This document shows positions 11,543 to 24,430 of a stretch of DNA of 64,000 nucleotides, one piece after another; position 1 is the first letter of the stretch, and every line of letters begins with the position of its first letter. Under the pieces are notes generated by a model. The model ran no database searches, was not told the DNA's origin, and saw only the letters and a list, made by a program, of their open reading frames with translations. The position numbers and the translations under genes are program-made. This DNA is from Phoronis australis. Its lineage: Eukaryota > Phoronida > Phoronidae. The stretch lies in NCBI GenBank assembly GCA_002633005.1, contig NMRA01000010.1, positions 1,274,982 to 1,338,981 on the forward strand. The letters run 5' to 3'.

Positions 11543-11957
11543 CGGTTGCATGAAACAGTCCCAAATAAGGACTCAACAATGTTCCCTAAATTTGTGGATT
11601 TGTGAAAAAAATGATTGTCCTTTCTTATGCAGTTTTAGTTTCATTACTAAGTCACCTTTTGGCTTTGATAGAAATCGAGAGTGAACTCGACGTTGAATTC
11701 TCAATATTATCGAAAATAAATAGGGATCTTTTCATGCAACGCTCCTAATTTAGGGACTAAGTCCCTATTCATTTTCATTGAATTCAGGGTTCAGTTTTTA
11801 ATTAAAACTGTTAGAAAATATCAGTTAGTTAAACAGGAGCTCATAACAAAACTGAATTGCCATAAAAAGTTTACATCTGTAAGTGGAAAGACACAAATAG
11901 GCAAAAGATTTGGGGAACTTAGTTGAGTCCCTATTTGGGACTGTTTCATACAACCCG
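11543..11957 (+). mobile_element. MITE family 2, copy 2
   Basis: A 415-bp element with roughly 45-bp imperfect inverted ends: GGTTGCATGAAACAGTCCC at the left, and the complement of GGGTTGTATGAAACAGTCCC at the right. The internal palindrome AGGGACTAAGTCCCT lies near 11,750. It is the second family member beside 8,256-8,747 and has no coding capacity. Confidence 0.85.
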
Positions 11958-11959
11958 AC

Positions 11960-14616
11960 ACAGCTGTACATATAACTGCAAACATCACGGCTAAGCCGAG
12001 ATATTGTCTAGTCGTTTTCCCTCACAAGGGTAGGGTGATACTTTAAGATAACGTCGTTCGGACTGATTTTTACAGAATCCTTAACTGGAATTTTCCCCAG
12101 GACTGGTGTTTTGGCCACCGAGTATGGAAAGTTTTGAGACGTGAGTGATAATTAGGGGCCCCGGTCTGTAACATATGTTCGGCCGGGTGCCTGCTGTTTT
12201 GAGTGGAATTATTTCCACACCCTGGGCAGTGTTGTCGTCAAATCGATCAAATCGTGTGATTCAGAGTGATGAGCTCAATTGACAAGAAGTGTTTTTTAGA
12301 TTAGCCCCTAGTCCTGCCTCTAATAGCATTTAAGCCTGGAGAACAGCATCTGATTTTTTATTGGTGAATTAAAATGTGAACGGTTTATGAAACCATTAAC
12401 CTTTGCTACGAACGAATCGTGTAAGTAAAAGCAGTCATTCAATACACTGCAGTAGGCCTACAACGTAAACACCACAAGTAACGTAAGTAGCGTTGCATAA
12501 GAAACGCCACAAATCAACGCTCAGCTAATGACATTAATGGTGTAAAGTAAAACCAACATCTTAGAGCTACAGATTTACCTGTCAGCACTGACATACGATA
12601 AGGCACAATTTACTTAATTAAAGGCCTAATGTTTATTAAATGAACTTTCAATCATGAATAACCACACAGTCATCCTTACTCAGTTTCAAAATCATGATTT
12701 CTCGACTGCCTGTAGTGGTTGAACTTAGCATAAAATGTCGTCACTGGAAACCCATATTTATGGCTTGCGGATACGGATATTGGAATAGAGCTTTACGTTT
12801 CGTCATGCAGAAAACCTTATCTAGTGCATTACCCACAACCAGTTCTTTTCGTAGGTCGCCGGAGCAAAGTCGGCCTTATTTAAGACTTGGAATAGGCTTG
12901 GGGGATTCCAAGAGTCGCAAAAGCCCACCTTTAAGTATGTCTGGCAGTAAAATGAATTATTTCTTGAGATGGAGGTGTTTGTATTGCTAACAACGTGCAC
13001 TATCACCGTTTTTTGACTGCGTTCATGTTCTATTAAATATGATATATGCAGAGAACGGATAAATTTAGACAATGTAGAAACAGGGAAAACGCTTTAAAAC
13101 TCGGCAAAAATTCATTAAAAAGCACTAGATTTTCAGCCTTAATGTGTGCGGTTCTTTATCAGGACTATTAACATGAGTGACGCGAAAGGGTTACTCAAAG
13201 AACTCCCATAGCCCTGGAACGTCAACTCCAGCACCTGACCTATGAGTTGCAATTCCGAGACCAGCCGCGAGAGTTTGCACTGAGAATTTCCGGCTACCTG
13301 CTAGACTGAGTTTTGATGGAGAATCGTAGTTATCAAATCAAGGCTAATTTAATTGCTTCATTTTCATTTTCATTTTGATATTATTGTTCATCTAGCGAGA
13401 CTCTTGAGGCACAGTTTCATACAATCATCGAAATCTCGCAAAATTAGTCAACAAACCCCACAATTATAATTCTTTATAAGCCCCAACCTGTTGCCCTGGG
13501 TGGATGCTCTTTTCAGCTCGTCATTGAACCACTTTCGACAACCTATCATACTCCACGCGAAAAGTTTTTCAACAAGACATTTTTGGGTATTGAAATCATG
13601 TTATAGTATTTTACGGAAAGATGTTACGTTTCGCTTAAATGAAAAGTTTTGGCCTAAAAACTGAATGGTGTGCTTATGCAACTTTCGAAAAATTGCCCAG
13701 CTGTGTGCGTGCGTGTGTGCGGGGGTGTGTGCGTGTTTACCTGTTGCCCAGAAGCCGTTTTTGTTAATTCGATTTCTGAGAATTAGGGCTACTGTTATCT
13801 GTAGTATTTACTAATTCCCGTGAAATAAATGTTGATAAAATGAAAAGTTTACCTAAGAACCCAGGAGAGAACTTTGTGTTGCTGACAGCTTATAGTATTT
13901 GCTAACTGTCTCGCTCTTGTCGGACTGTCCCGTTTTTAATTTTTTTCCGCCATCCCGCCACAGCATCTATATGTCCCGCTTTTTGACATATGGCCAAATT
14001 GACAAATTATCATATGCTATTATAATTTCCCGCGTGACATAACCATATTTTCGGGCTCGACTAAAAAGAAAAAAAATCGTGACGTTTCATAGGTTTTTGT
14101 GGCACTCTCAAATTTTCCCATTCCACTATAAAAAACAAAATAAAACGCTGTGGGCCACTTTTGGGCGTTACCTCTCCCCTTCTACAAAAACGCTTTCGGT
14201 ACGTCTTCGCGTGTTGCACCTTCACGTTTTGGCTTAGACCCAGATGTACCGCTTTTTATCCTGAAGCGCGCTTTTCAGTCCAGTTGTTCCGTTTTTTCGT
14301 TCTCAAATGTTGACCGTGACAACTATGCAACAGGTGTTCAAAATATTGTCTACTATATTAAGTAACATACCAATAGTACAAATGTGTTCCAGAGTCTCTT
14401 GCGTACGACAGCATACACTAAATGTATCAGGGTCACTAACTTTCACGTTCTGAAGAAAAGAGTTAATTTGCAGACTTTTATGGAAGCCCTACACTACATC
14501 CAATGTGATGAGCTATACACAGTACATTTCAAAGCTACGCCTATTTTTATCTATCACAAAACTTTTTTATCCCATACGCGTTGAATCTGTCGAGGAAAAT
14601 CCTGCCATTTAATAAA
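11960..14616. other. Non-coding, nothing recognised
   Basis: No supported gene. It includes a GT-rich microsatellite at 13,702-13,737 and a stretch at 13,920-14,300 where TGTCCCGCTTTTT-like words recur, which may be an old repeat. Confidence 0.5.
13702..13737. repeat. GT/GC-rich microsatellite
   Basis: An interrupted TG repeat with GCG and GGGGG inclusions. Confidence 0.8.
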
Positions 14617-14795
14617 GTTTCTAGTATTCACCTCCCGCACTACTTCAACAGTGACCTCTGGAAAGTTCAAAAGGTAGATCAATGTCGACAATGTACATAC
14701 ATATAGGATGTGATCCGCCATGTGAACAGCGGAATAATGTCTCGTGGGATATTACTTCATGTACGCCACTCTCGGTACGTTTTGTGTATATATAC
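14617..14795. repeat. Dispersed repeat, deleted copy of 6,834-7,496
   Basis: CTCCCGCACTACTTCAACAG and the downstream ATATAGGATGTGATCCGCC and GTGGGATATTACTTCATG match the two blocks of 6,834-7,496, joined here without the roughly 450 bp between them. Confidence 0.6.
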
Positions 14796-14814
14796 ATATA
14801 CATATACATATACA
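14786..14814. repeat. TATACA microsatellite
   Basis: Uninterrupted TATA(CATATA)n array directly after the dispersed repeat. Confidence 0.85.
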
Positions 14815-14949
14815 GATTTCAGTTAGATAGTTGGAGTAGTTTATCGCATTTTTCGTAAATTATGAATTTTTATACCACAATATTAGCGTCAAATGGCAGA
14901 TACAACCGTGTAATAACCCATAAAGTTATCTCACTAGTGACATAACGAC

Positions 14950-15035
14950 TTGGCGGGTAACCGAGGATGGAGTCGAACCCGGGACCCTGGAATTGCTGGT
15001 CGCCGACTTTACCACTACACCACGCAGCGACTGAC
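14950..15035 (-). tRNA. tRNA-like SINE head (pol III boxes)
   Basis: Minus-strand A-box-like TGGTGTAGTGGTAAAGTC and B-box GGTTCGACTCC are spaced as in a tRNA, and the first box is typical of tRNA-Gly relatives. A cloverleaf does not close cleanly and AT-rich sequence follows, so a tRNA-derived SINE is more likely than a functional tRNA. The open frame translated through it is an artefact. Confidence 0.55.
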
Positions 15036-15109
15036 GTCATCAAGAGGGAAACTAGAATACTTAAATGAGCACGCGCAATAATCACATGTTCAGCAAACCG
15101 CATTGTATT

Positions 15110-17685
15110 GTACTTATACGCTATGAAAAATAAGACACATAATTTCCATAAAAATAATATCTTAATTCAGTGAAATTTTTCTCTCATGTCCTCTCACTTG
15201 TAAATCACCGATCTCCAGTTTGAATGCGGGAATTGTGTCGTCAGGATCTTTGACTTGAGAATTATATTCAGTTACCAGTGGTAACCTACTTTAGCAGACG
15301 ATACTTTCTCGGTCGAAGCTTAGCGTGAAAAAAACGTGTTTTAAGTTATAATAGTTGGTAAACCTTAATTTAAAATTCAATTTATTTCTATTATATTGAA
15401 GTTTTCAATTGGTTTTGAGTAAAAGCATTATTTGACAAAAATAGCCCGGCTTTTCTTAAAAGGTCACGACCTCCGACCCCGGGCCTCTGACATAGAAAGT
15501 AGTTACAAAGCCGTGGAGAGTCAGAAAAGGTAAATCGATTCATTGCAATGTGCAGATATGCACCCCAAGCCTGTAGCTGCTGTAAAATATAACTTGACTG
15601 CCGTGTCATGCAAGCTGCAAAAATTCATTAATAAAAATTTTGCGTGCACGTATACGTGTCACACGATCTGCGATCATTATTGATAAAAGATGACAAACGA
15701 CACCAAAACAAGCGGAGCAATCTGTGTAAACCCGCTTCTTTAAAGAATCTTCAGAGGGGCGCATAGGATAAATAGGTTATATACTCGGGAACCCAATGGT
15801 CGTCCACCTAAGCATAAAACCGGCTTGTTGTCGTACTCACCTAACTGTTCCACTTCAAAGTTATGCTCTGAATAGGATTTGATTTAACTCTCACAAATAT
15901 ATAGTATTCGTTGATACAAAAGTTTTCCTTGATTGATACCGAGTTGTTTCAACTGCGCATTGCTTTTCGGCAGCCATTTTATTATGAGTCCTACGGTCGT
16001 CATATGTTTCCGCCTTTTGAAAGAACAGAAAACCACACAGAAAAAGGCCAAGAAATTAGTGGAAAGTAGTTTACAACAATTCTAGTTCCAACCACAATCT
16101 GTTTTACTGGTATGATATCGATTATTAAATCGATTTAAATTGATTCAGAATTTCAGTTCTGGAAAATAAATCGCGATTGTTTTATTCCAGATAGACCTCA
16201 CTTATTTTCTATTTGTGACCTCTTTATTTGACTTTTTGCTCTTGTTGTTCTTAATACCACTTATATCAGCTGTCTTTCTTTTTCTTTTCAGTTTTTCTTC
16301 ATTCTCTGTTAACACCTTGTCAGCCAAAACAGAACTGTAACCCTCTGAGACTTGGTCGGCGGAAGTTCATCATTGAAACTCGATGTAGTTCATGTTCCAA
16401 TAAATTACCCAATATCGTATTGTTTGATTTTTAACAGACTTCAGCAATCATCAATAAATAAATAAATACCCAAGTTGCATTTGCATTTTATTGCTCAATC
16501 TCTTCTTTTATATATCGTGCTGTGTTGTATATGACAATATCATATTGTGAAATAAAGTCAATGTTTTACTTTATTGGTGGCCACTCTCTATCACTTCGAG
16601 TATTTTAATTTTCTTCACATAAATCCAAAATGCCTGAACCAAAAATTTCAACATAAATTTTGAGCTTAGTGCTGTGTTTTGCAATAAAAAACAAGTGGAC
16701 GATATTTCGATGACCAATGCGTGGAGCGAAACTGTTAAGCATCCAGCGTGTTGCATTTGTCTGCTGCGTTTTTCCTTTGGCCTAATAAGTGTCGATTAGT
16801 GTCTGGAACAAATAGATACATTACATAAACAATCCCTGGGTTGTTTTTTGTTCCGTATGAAGAAAATTTAATTTCGAAAATATCATCTGAAAATGAACAA
16901 AAAGTGCATTAGTAAAATCTACAGGTTTTTAAGTGGTCTCAAAAAACAGTCGGTAAATGCACCAATTTTTGTCTCAGTTCTTCCTTGCGTGTTACTCCCG
17001 ATAGGTTAGTACCAGTGGTAATTATATCGAGATTCGTGATATGCAAAAATATTTGAACGAGGACAAATGTAACTGTATCAAACGGCACGAAAGGTCCAAT
17101 AAATGTAATATAAAGATTAAAATTTTGGATGAATGCCTGACTAAATTATCCGAAGCAAGTGCGAGGGATCCATATTCTAAAGTTTTGTGTTTACAGGGTA
17201 GAGATCTTTTGAATCACTGAAATTATTTCCCTAATAGTCATTTTTACAACCTCTCTGGCTCATTTCCTTCTATATGGTACTATTACTCGCTGTTTTTTTT
17301 CGCATTTTTATAGCACTCTTGGTTTTTATAGTTAAACAAGAGCAACGAGGAGCGTTGAAATTCACCCACGTTAGTACCGCAAATGGTGTGCTTCTATGTG
17401 TGTTTTCACTATTATAAAAATTGCCAATAGATAGTGCAGAATGCATCAAACCCATCGGAATTGAAAAAATGGCGTCGTTTCTGTAAAACCCCAACTTTTT
17501 GTCAAATTTCATGAAAATAGGCCAAGCAACTCCCATGATATTGAAGCAAATGTAAAAACCACTTGACACCAGGTGGCACAAATGTAGTTCGATTGGTCTG
17601 AAACCACTGGATTGAAAACTGCTCCCTAGACACTTACTGATCCCCAGTTGTTGCCCATACATGTATTTTATGCATCCTGCCGTTA
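15110..17685. other. Non-coding, nothing recognised
   Basis: AT-rich sequence. Several unrelated short open frames, none with a recognisable motif. Confidence 0.5.
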
Positions 17686-17689
17686 CTCA

Positions 17690-18840
17690 CTGACATAACT
17701 TGGGGCACTTTCAGTCAAAGAAGATAGACTTGCAGAATATGCGCCTTGGGTTGCTCTGGAAAAAGCACTTGGCGGCCAGTGATGTGTGTAGTCTTTCGGT
17801 TGTTTCGTAATGCATGTCCATCAGTGATAACCCAGCAAGCCTTTTCTCAGAATAGTAGCCTTCAAATTTGTTTTTACACGCCTGAGCACAGAAAATGATC
17901 TCTCCAGCTCACAGGATCTAATAGGGGATACACATCCTATCAATATTAGCTCCCTGACGTTTGGAAAAATGCCAACGTCTGCGTGCTTAAGTGTGGAACG
18001 TAAGTTACTTGGCAATTCCCTCGACTTTTGAGCATTCCAGGGGAACGCCAGAGTCGGAGTTCTCCCTGAAATGAGAGTAACTGTGTTTGTGTATACTTTT
18101 TATGTTGTACCATTTCATAGGTCAATGGGTAATTTAAAAGAAGACATAACGTGTTACTCAAAATGCTGATAGTCAGAAGCGAGTCAGTCACCTTCAGGGA
18201 ATCTGGTGATGCCAAGTGTATGTCCCAGAAATGCAGCCGATTCTCCAGTGAGCCTACGTCTCTACCCCTCATCCTTCTTACCACTAATGACCCCTAAGCT
18301 CCTTGAAGTTTTCAAGTCAATTCAAAAGAGCGCTGTTTCCTGGGTGATAGATGGAAGAGCAAATAGATATCACTGATAAGGTCAGTCGCGTTTTGCAGGG
18401 CTGGAACAGAGCACGATTTGCCAATAGACAGACTAAGGACATGAAATTGCTTTGAGAAACAAGGAGTAATGGGTAATCACCCTGGATACGGGCTCAAGCT
18501 AGACTCAAACAACTTGCCATAGCAGACACCCCGTCGAACAACTGACCACGAATGTGCTGCGATTAGACCATGCTTGGTTAGTGATTTGAGGATAGCATTG
18601 GCGATCTCTTATCCAGAGGCCCTTTTGCATGTGAATGAAATCAACTAATGCTTCCTTGATATGAGGTTCGTCACTGAAGTCGATCAGCCTGATGCAAGGA
18701 GACATTATTTCCCGGTTTACATGAGCATCTGTTGCCTCATCAGCAATGATGCTGTAATACGTCACTGTTGACAGTTGTGCTAGTATCTCGTATGAGCTCT
18801 GCAATGACGTCTGTGATGTCGTTTTGTGTCGCTGTGGAAG
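17690..18840 (-). pseudogene. hAT-family transposase, degenerate
   Basis: Minus-strand pieces in order: TYYSIIADEATDAHV with the first catalytic Asp (18,505-18,804); a GKEIANAILKSLTKHGL-like block in another frame; an acidic WRS-containing linker (18,040-18,110); LKHADVGIFPNVREL and SCELERSFSVLRRVKTNL, the C-terminal hAT dimerisation region (17,821-17,990); then LSLMDMHYETTERL after a further one-base shift. The transposase would bind and cut element ends in the nucleus, but at least three frameshifts and internal deletions make it inactive. The closest group by wording is the hAT/ZMYM6-like set. No terminal repeats were identified. Confidence 0.8.
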
Positions 18841-19089
18841 TGTATAGTTGACTCTTCCTTCTTTGAATCCTATATTTCTGAATTTATTCGAGTTAACATG
18901 TATTTTGGTTAATTATTTAGGTAGCTATTTCGGCTTATGAGTTAAACTTGAACTCCAACAATCGATAAAAGCTTTGTTTTTGATTGCCAGTGGATAACAT
19001 GTACTGCAAACAGGACAACAAAAAGTCGTGTCTAAGACATTTCATTCCATATCTGCGAGTTTCTTCCAAACAACTCGTAGCAACGATTA

Positions 19090-20245
19090 TGAAAAGAAAT
19101 ACTATTCCCATGGTACTATGTTAAAACGTATGGCCATCTTGTCGTTAGAAAACCATCGGAAATATTACTTTTGTGTAGTTCACAAATAGTGGTCGTCAGA
19201 TTCTTCAAACATCCATCCTTTCCAGGGAGGTTTATCCTGTTATATTTTTCAGTGCAATCATTTTTGGTTGTTTGGTACGAATGACTTGATACTGCTGTGA
19301 TTTGCACGAATTTGCTTTGTGTTTATTCGGTGGATTATGAATTTTATCGTCTTGCACGTTTGAATAGTTGATAGCGAGACAGGACCCCGTCTAAAAGGGC
19401 AGCCCTTAATACGAAACGCTACATATCTTTATAATTCCTTCCTCGACATAAAAGGTTGATGTATTTCACCAAAACAGGAAAATGGAGGCGATCTGTTCCA
19501 TCATTAGTCCCTCTGTGAGAGGCTCCTTAAGAAGTTACCAATAAAAAACGGATGCCATCAGTGTGAAAGGATGTACAACTTCAAAAACAGGAAAGGAGCA
19601 GCAATTATTGTTACCTGTCAGGTTTTCAATTTTTATCAAATGATATTAGCGCAACACTGAGATGACTCCAATATCCCTTGCCAGAGAGGGGTCCCTAAAG
19701 TTTGGTGAACTTAATATGATCTACAAAATATGTGCTTTACAAATTTCTCGAAATACGTGTATGAATGATTAAGTGCACGTTTTCAAGTGCATTCAGTTTC
19801 CTTCACAACGAGTTTCAGTTAGACGTCGCCGACCACAATTAGCACCTTCAGTTCTCCCGTCCAACTTCTTTGTCCGCTACACCGGGATCTTTTCCCATCA
19901 ATAGTAGCGATTTAACACAGCGCAAGCTTCAGGGAACTTCCTACCCGGTCCGGATCACATCAACCTTGTAAAGCCAGTCAACATTTCAAGCTACCATATA
20001 TAAGGTAAACATCAAACATCGGTAAAAATTAGGCTCGACGCGCGTCTGGCCCCAAATGTAACACAGTCAAACACCATCACCAGAACGAGTGGTGCTTAGT
20101 CAACAACAGTTCTACTATACATACATGTAGCTTCATTTCGTCGCTACATCTCGATTTCAAAGAAAAGTGTGTCATTCACTTGTGCCTTTCAACTCCTTGC
20201 AGGCCGAAGATCACTTAGCCACATCCGCGCCGACAATGTTACAAT
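19090..20245. repeat. Segmental duplication, copy B (3' flank of receptor)
   Basis: Collinear with 1,250-2,480: shared words include TTTTGTGTAGTTCACAA, CAGAGAGGGGTCCCTAAAGT and CGAGTTTCAGTTA. Both sides carry small indels throughout. Similarity stops near 20,245 and resumes at 23,362. Confidence 0.85.
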
Positions 20246-20249
20246 AGAG

Positions 20250-23200
20250 ATTCATCGTCCATACAGACAGCAATAAAGCTACACTGGACACTCGTTATCG
20301 TAGTGCCCCGTAGGTTAGCAGGTAATATATTCACTGTTCTACAGTATCGTGCACTGCCACTGGTATATTCACAAACAAATTCATCAATATATGAATATTT
20401 AACACTCAATGAATAGGCAAAGCCCAGATACACCGGTCAGTAGCACGTGCCAGAGGGGACTGAACTTAAAGTCCTTCTCTCACGCGTTGTTAACCCTTAT
20501 TACATGGTTAGAGGATGTTATAAGGATCCAAGAAGTACTTACCCCATAACTAATACACAATCCGTACTCGAAAAAAGTTTAAATGAACGCGCCACTCACG
20601 ATTCGCACCCGAAGAACCACCGCCATTTTGAACTTGCCGCGAACCCGGAAGTACAATTCATTCAGGAACCCAGGCCGAGAAAACGTCGTCAGTGCGACTG
20701 GAGCAGTGCCTGTACTGTTACCAGCCAGCAAACGGGGATAAAATAATCGACAGCTCGCCTTAATTTTAATAAAATCAAACTACGGAAATTTATCGAATTT
20801 GCTGAAGAAATGCGGCGAAAAAATTTTGACAGAAATTATTTTGCCAGACTCGGGACCGCAGCCTATCGGACCCGGTGCGGATCGAGACCAGACACTGGCG
20901 AACGGTAAATGCATGCGGTTGCAAGCTGTTTTGTCGAAGTAAAATGGTCAAATCATAAATGCTGCATATATTCAAGGGTAGTTTCAGACACTTGCATGAA
21001 ATTACGGGCTGGTTAGTCCTGTGTCACACTGCCGCGGCAGACCTTAGTTAGCCTCAGTCACCTGCTACCAGTGAAGACTATCGTCAAAATACAGCTTGTT
21101 AGTAGGCCTATACAGCTTTGCACCAAGGCTACCGTTAGGCCTAACTGATCGCTGGCCACAGCGCTCGCTCAAACGAGGTTTAGTTAGAACTTGGGTACTT
21201 CTGGCGAACTGTGCAAAGTTGTTGGCTTTCAATGGAGATTTTCCCAGACTTTGTATGAGCGCACCAAGCCTAAAAGAATGGGGAGGAGGTTAGAATTTTT
21301 GGGAATGTCTCTCTTTTAATATAAGATTCAGTGGGTATGTTCAGAGCTATGAATTGCAGACTCTAAATTTTGGTACTTCCTGTCTTCTAGTGGAATATTG
21401 GACCTCATTTTCTACATTATTCGGAATTCGTGCTTCTATGACTGAGGCAGACCTTTTTCCAGTTCTCCAAAAAGGGGGCTCGTTCGAGCACATAAGTACA
21501 TGTATGGCAAGTCCAGTACAACATGTTATCATTTTTTATTCATTAAGCCAAAATGATTCAAACTTTTAACATAATAAGTAACTTAAAATGCACAATACTT
21601 TACAACATTTAGCATTATAAACACTATTCAACAGCAACAGTTCCCATGATATGAAAGTGGACATACATGTAACTATTACCATGGTGACAGAATAGTGTTT
21701 CCTTACACCAGAATTTGACAAGCATCATTTAAAAAAATATGAAGGTGCAAGGAACAAGAATTAGACACTTGAAGCTTCACAATCCAACATAGCTTATTTT
21801 CCAAATTAAGATTATTCATATTGTTGACTTGATAACCTGAATTAAGAAGCAATAAGTTACAAAACATGACTTGAAAGCAATTGAGACTTAAAATTTAGAA
21901 AAATATGAATCATTTTGTGACACCGAATCAAGTCTTGAACAGCAGTTGACAGTCAAACAAAAATCCATTTCAAAATTATTTCAACTATTTTTTTAGCTTA
22001 GTGTAAGATCACCTGAATGGGAAATTTACAGTAAAATAATTCGAATATATCTTATATTTTTGCACAAAAAACACTAAAATGGAACAAAGTTTCTGTTTTA
22101 GCAACGTTTGTCAAAATGTATCAACGTTAAATCTTCGCAAATTACAAAGTAGCCGATTGAACATGCCTTTCAGTTCAGCAAATGTCGCCATGTTGTCGGT
22201 GCCGCCAGAAATGAGACGAAGTCCAACGGAAATTGTGAGCACATTTATCACTTAATGAGTAACAACTGCGAGGCTGAAATTTGGTGAACACTGTTAAATC
22301 GTGCAGAATAGTAAGTAAAGATATGTCTAACTAAATTTCACCGTAATTTGTTGGCGAAAACAATTTACATGGCCGACTCGATCCAAACAAAGTGACCCAA
22401 ATTTCGCCACAAACTTGCATTAACTTTACACTGCTTGCCCCGATTTTGATACTTTTTCGATTTTTACTGAGTAGAATGCACTACCTTTCCGATGATAGCA
22501 AAGTACTTTTTCAAAACGAGAAAAAAAATAAAACCGAAAAAATTGGTTCGACCCATATTGGTTCCTAGGTTCGACCGGCCCACGTAAGGAACTAAACACC
22601 AATGCTATTTTAACATACTGAGTACGCGTAACATTCCAAAAAAAATCAACGACCACTAACTACAAACAATAGTAGTAAATATTTTCGGATACTGGAACCA
22701 CATGGGCAGTTTGAGAGAAGGACTTTAAATCTCTCAGCGATAATCATTCACACTATGTTCAGTGGCAGGAACAGAATTCATCGACATTTAATTGTTTTTT
22801 TTTTATTTTTCTAAGTCTAGTTTGACATCATTTATTTTGTGCTGCGCTATTGAAAATTCAATAGGTGAGTTTAAGAAGATCGATGTAATACTGTAAAAGC
22901 ACATTTTGGTAAAACTAGCTTGCGTTAAATTTTATTTTATCAGGCTTAAACTAAAATGAACATGAAACGATATCTTGGAATTAATGAAACACGAAAACCA
23001 GTACCCATTTTCAGCATTGCTTCTAGATTACAAAAATATTGCAAGAGTTACGCTTCACTAGAAGAACCTAATTTTTGCCCTTACAGACAAAACTACCCCT
23101 GTACTTAGAATATAAAGTCACTACTTGGGTTACTAAAAATACCCGAAATATTCCCGGCGAAAATCTAATGATTGTAATTTTAAAATGTGCAATTTGTTCC

Positions 23201-23360
23201 GCGGGTTACGAAGCACCGGTGGAAGCTGCTGCATGAAATTGAGTTTTTGAAAATAAGACAGGGCATTGTCGTTATTAGGGAATACAAATGTTTTGACGAA
23301 CTGTACTTACGTAAGCCTAATAATCTTTTTATAATTTCTAAGCCACAATGAAGATAGAAG
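20250..23360. other. Copy-B-specific 3.1-kb insert, unassigned
   Basis: Present only in copy B, between the duplicated 3' flank and the receptor. Copy A has about 260 bp here. No transposon domain or clear terminal repeats were found, and short open frames show no family resemblance. It may be an inserted element that has decayed, or the ancestral state deleted from copy A. Confidence 0.5.
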
Positions 23361-23367
23361 ATTGGTT

Positions 23368-24345
23368 TTAATTGCAATGACATTTTACACGGAGGAGTTT
23401 CTTGAATGCTTTACGAAAGTCTGATATTGATATTGCGTATATAACGGGATTGAGCGCACTGTTAAAGAAACTCAAGTCTATAAATATGTTGTTTATAGTA
23501 TGATGCCACCAACTTGAGTTCAGTGTCACTGGAAAGAAGGTTTTCACAATAGCCAATGGGAAATAACACACAGTGTACGCTAGCAGAATACGAGACATGG
23601 TCTTTAAAATCTTGTATTGTTTCGCACGGCTTTCATCCACTGCACGGTCGCTGCATGTTATCTTTCTCTTTTGTTTCCAGGCTATGACTATCATGTAGAT
23701 GTGCATCGTATACGTGGCTATCATAGGAACGTAAAAAGCAAACGCATACCCAATGCGAGCGGTCCGCCCGGTGACCAGGGTTTCGGCAATGCAAACGTCA
23801 CCCACTTCATACAGATGTCCTTCAAAGTATATGGAAACAAACAGAGACAAACATAAAACGATTATTATGTATATATGCGCGACGAGCACAAGACCGCAGC
23901 AGTTTCGAAGCGTCATTATTGTCATGTACTTGAACGGAAAGGCAATAGCTATTACTCTGTTGAACGCAACAGAAGCCAGCGAAGTTAGAGTTGATCCGCT
24001 TACCCACAGGTTCAGAAACAGCGTTGCGTAGCACTGAATGCGGGTGAATACTAGTGCATTGGGGCCAATTAGTGGTGAAACGAACTTCTTGACTGTGTAG
24101 AATGGCTCCACAAGAATTGCTGTTACGAAGTCTATGATGGCGAGGTTAAAGATGAAAATGTTACTGACCTCATTCTTTATGACATGAAACTTGCAGTAAG
24201 CAATTATGACAAGGATGTTGCCCAAAAACATTGGAAACAGCATCAGAGAAAGGACGCATATGTGATAAATAAGAACACCATCCGGGATGACAGAGGAGAA
24301 ATTTGATGCTCCAGACGTGTTGGCCGAGCTTGAATTCACGTCCAT
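23368..24345 (-). CDS. Rhodopsin-like (class A) GPCR, copy B, single exon
   Basis: Intact 325-codon paralogue of the receptor at 2,736-3,713, same length and no gap; about 41 residues differ. All helices, the TM3-ECL2 cysteine pair, the unusual FNRVIAI end of TM3, CYFP in TM6 and the NPxxY box (NPVIY) are kept. Changes concentrate in the extreme N-terminus, the second extracellular loop (after GDVCIAE), the third intracellular loop (KITCSDRAVD versus KIASSGRTVD) and the last four residues; most membrane changes are conservative. That pattern fits two working receptors with possibly different ligand or G-protein preference (inference). Confidence 0.93.
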   Translation of the reverse strand: MDVNSSSANTSGASNFSSVIPDGVLIYHICVLSLMLFPMFLGNILVIIAYCKFHVIKNEVSNIFIFNLAIIDFVTAILVEPFYTVKKFVSPLIGPNALVFTRIQCYATLFLNLWVSGSTLTSLASVAFNRVIAIAFPFKYMTIMTLRNCCGLVLVAHIYIIIVLCLSLFVSIYFEGHLYEVGDVCIAETLVTGRTARIGYAFAFYVPMIATYTMHIYMIVIAWKQKRKITCSDRAVDESRAKQYKILKTMSRILLAYTVCYFPLAIVKTFFPVTLNSSWWHHTINNIFIDLSFFNSALNPVIYAISISDFRKAFKKLLRVKCHCN

Positions 24346-24422
24346 TTCCTCAAAAGTCTTGTTTAGCGATGTCGAAGACTTGGAGTTCCAACTAGCTGTT
24401 TACTGAAAAAGTTTTGCGTGGC

Positions 24423-24430
24423 TATTTATA
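24423..24430 (-). promoter_or_regulatory. TATA box of GPCR copy B
   Basis: TATAAATA on the minus strand, 78 bp from the ATG, the same spacing as copy A at 3,791-3,798. Confidence 0.7.
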
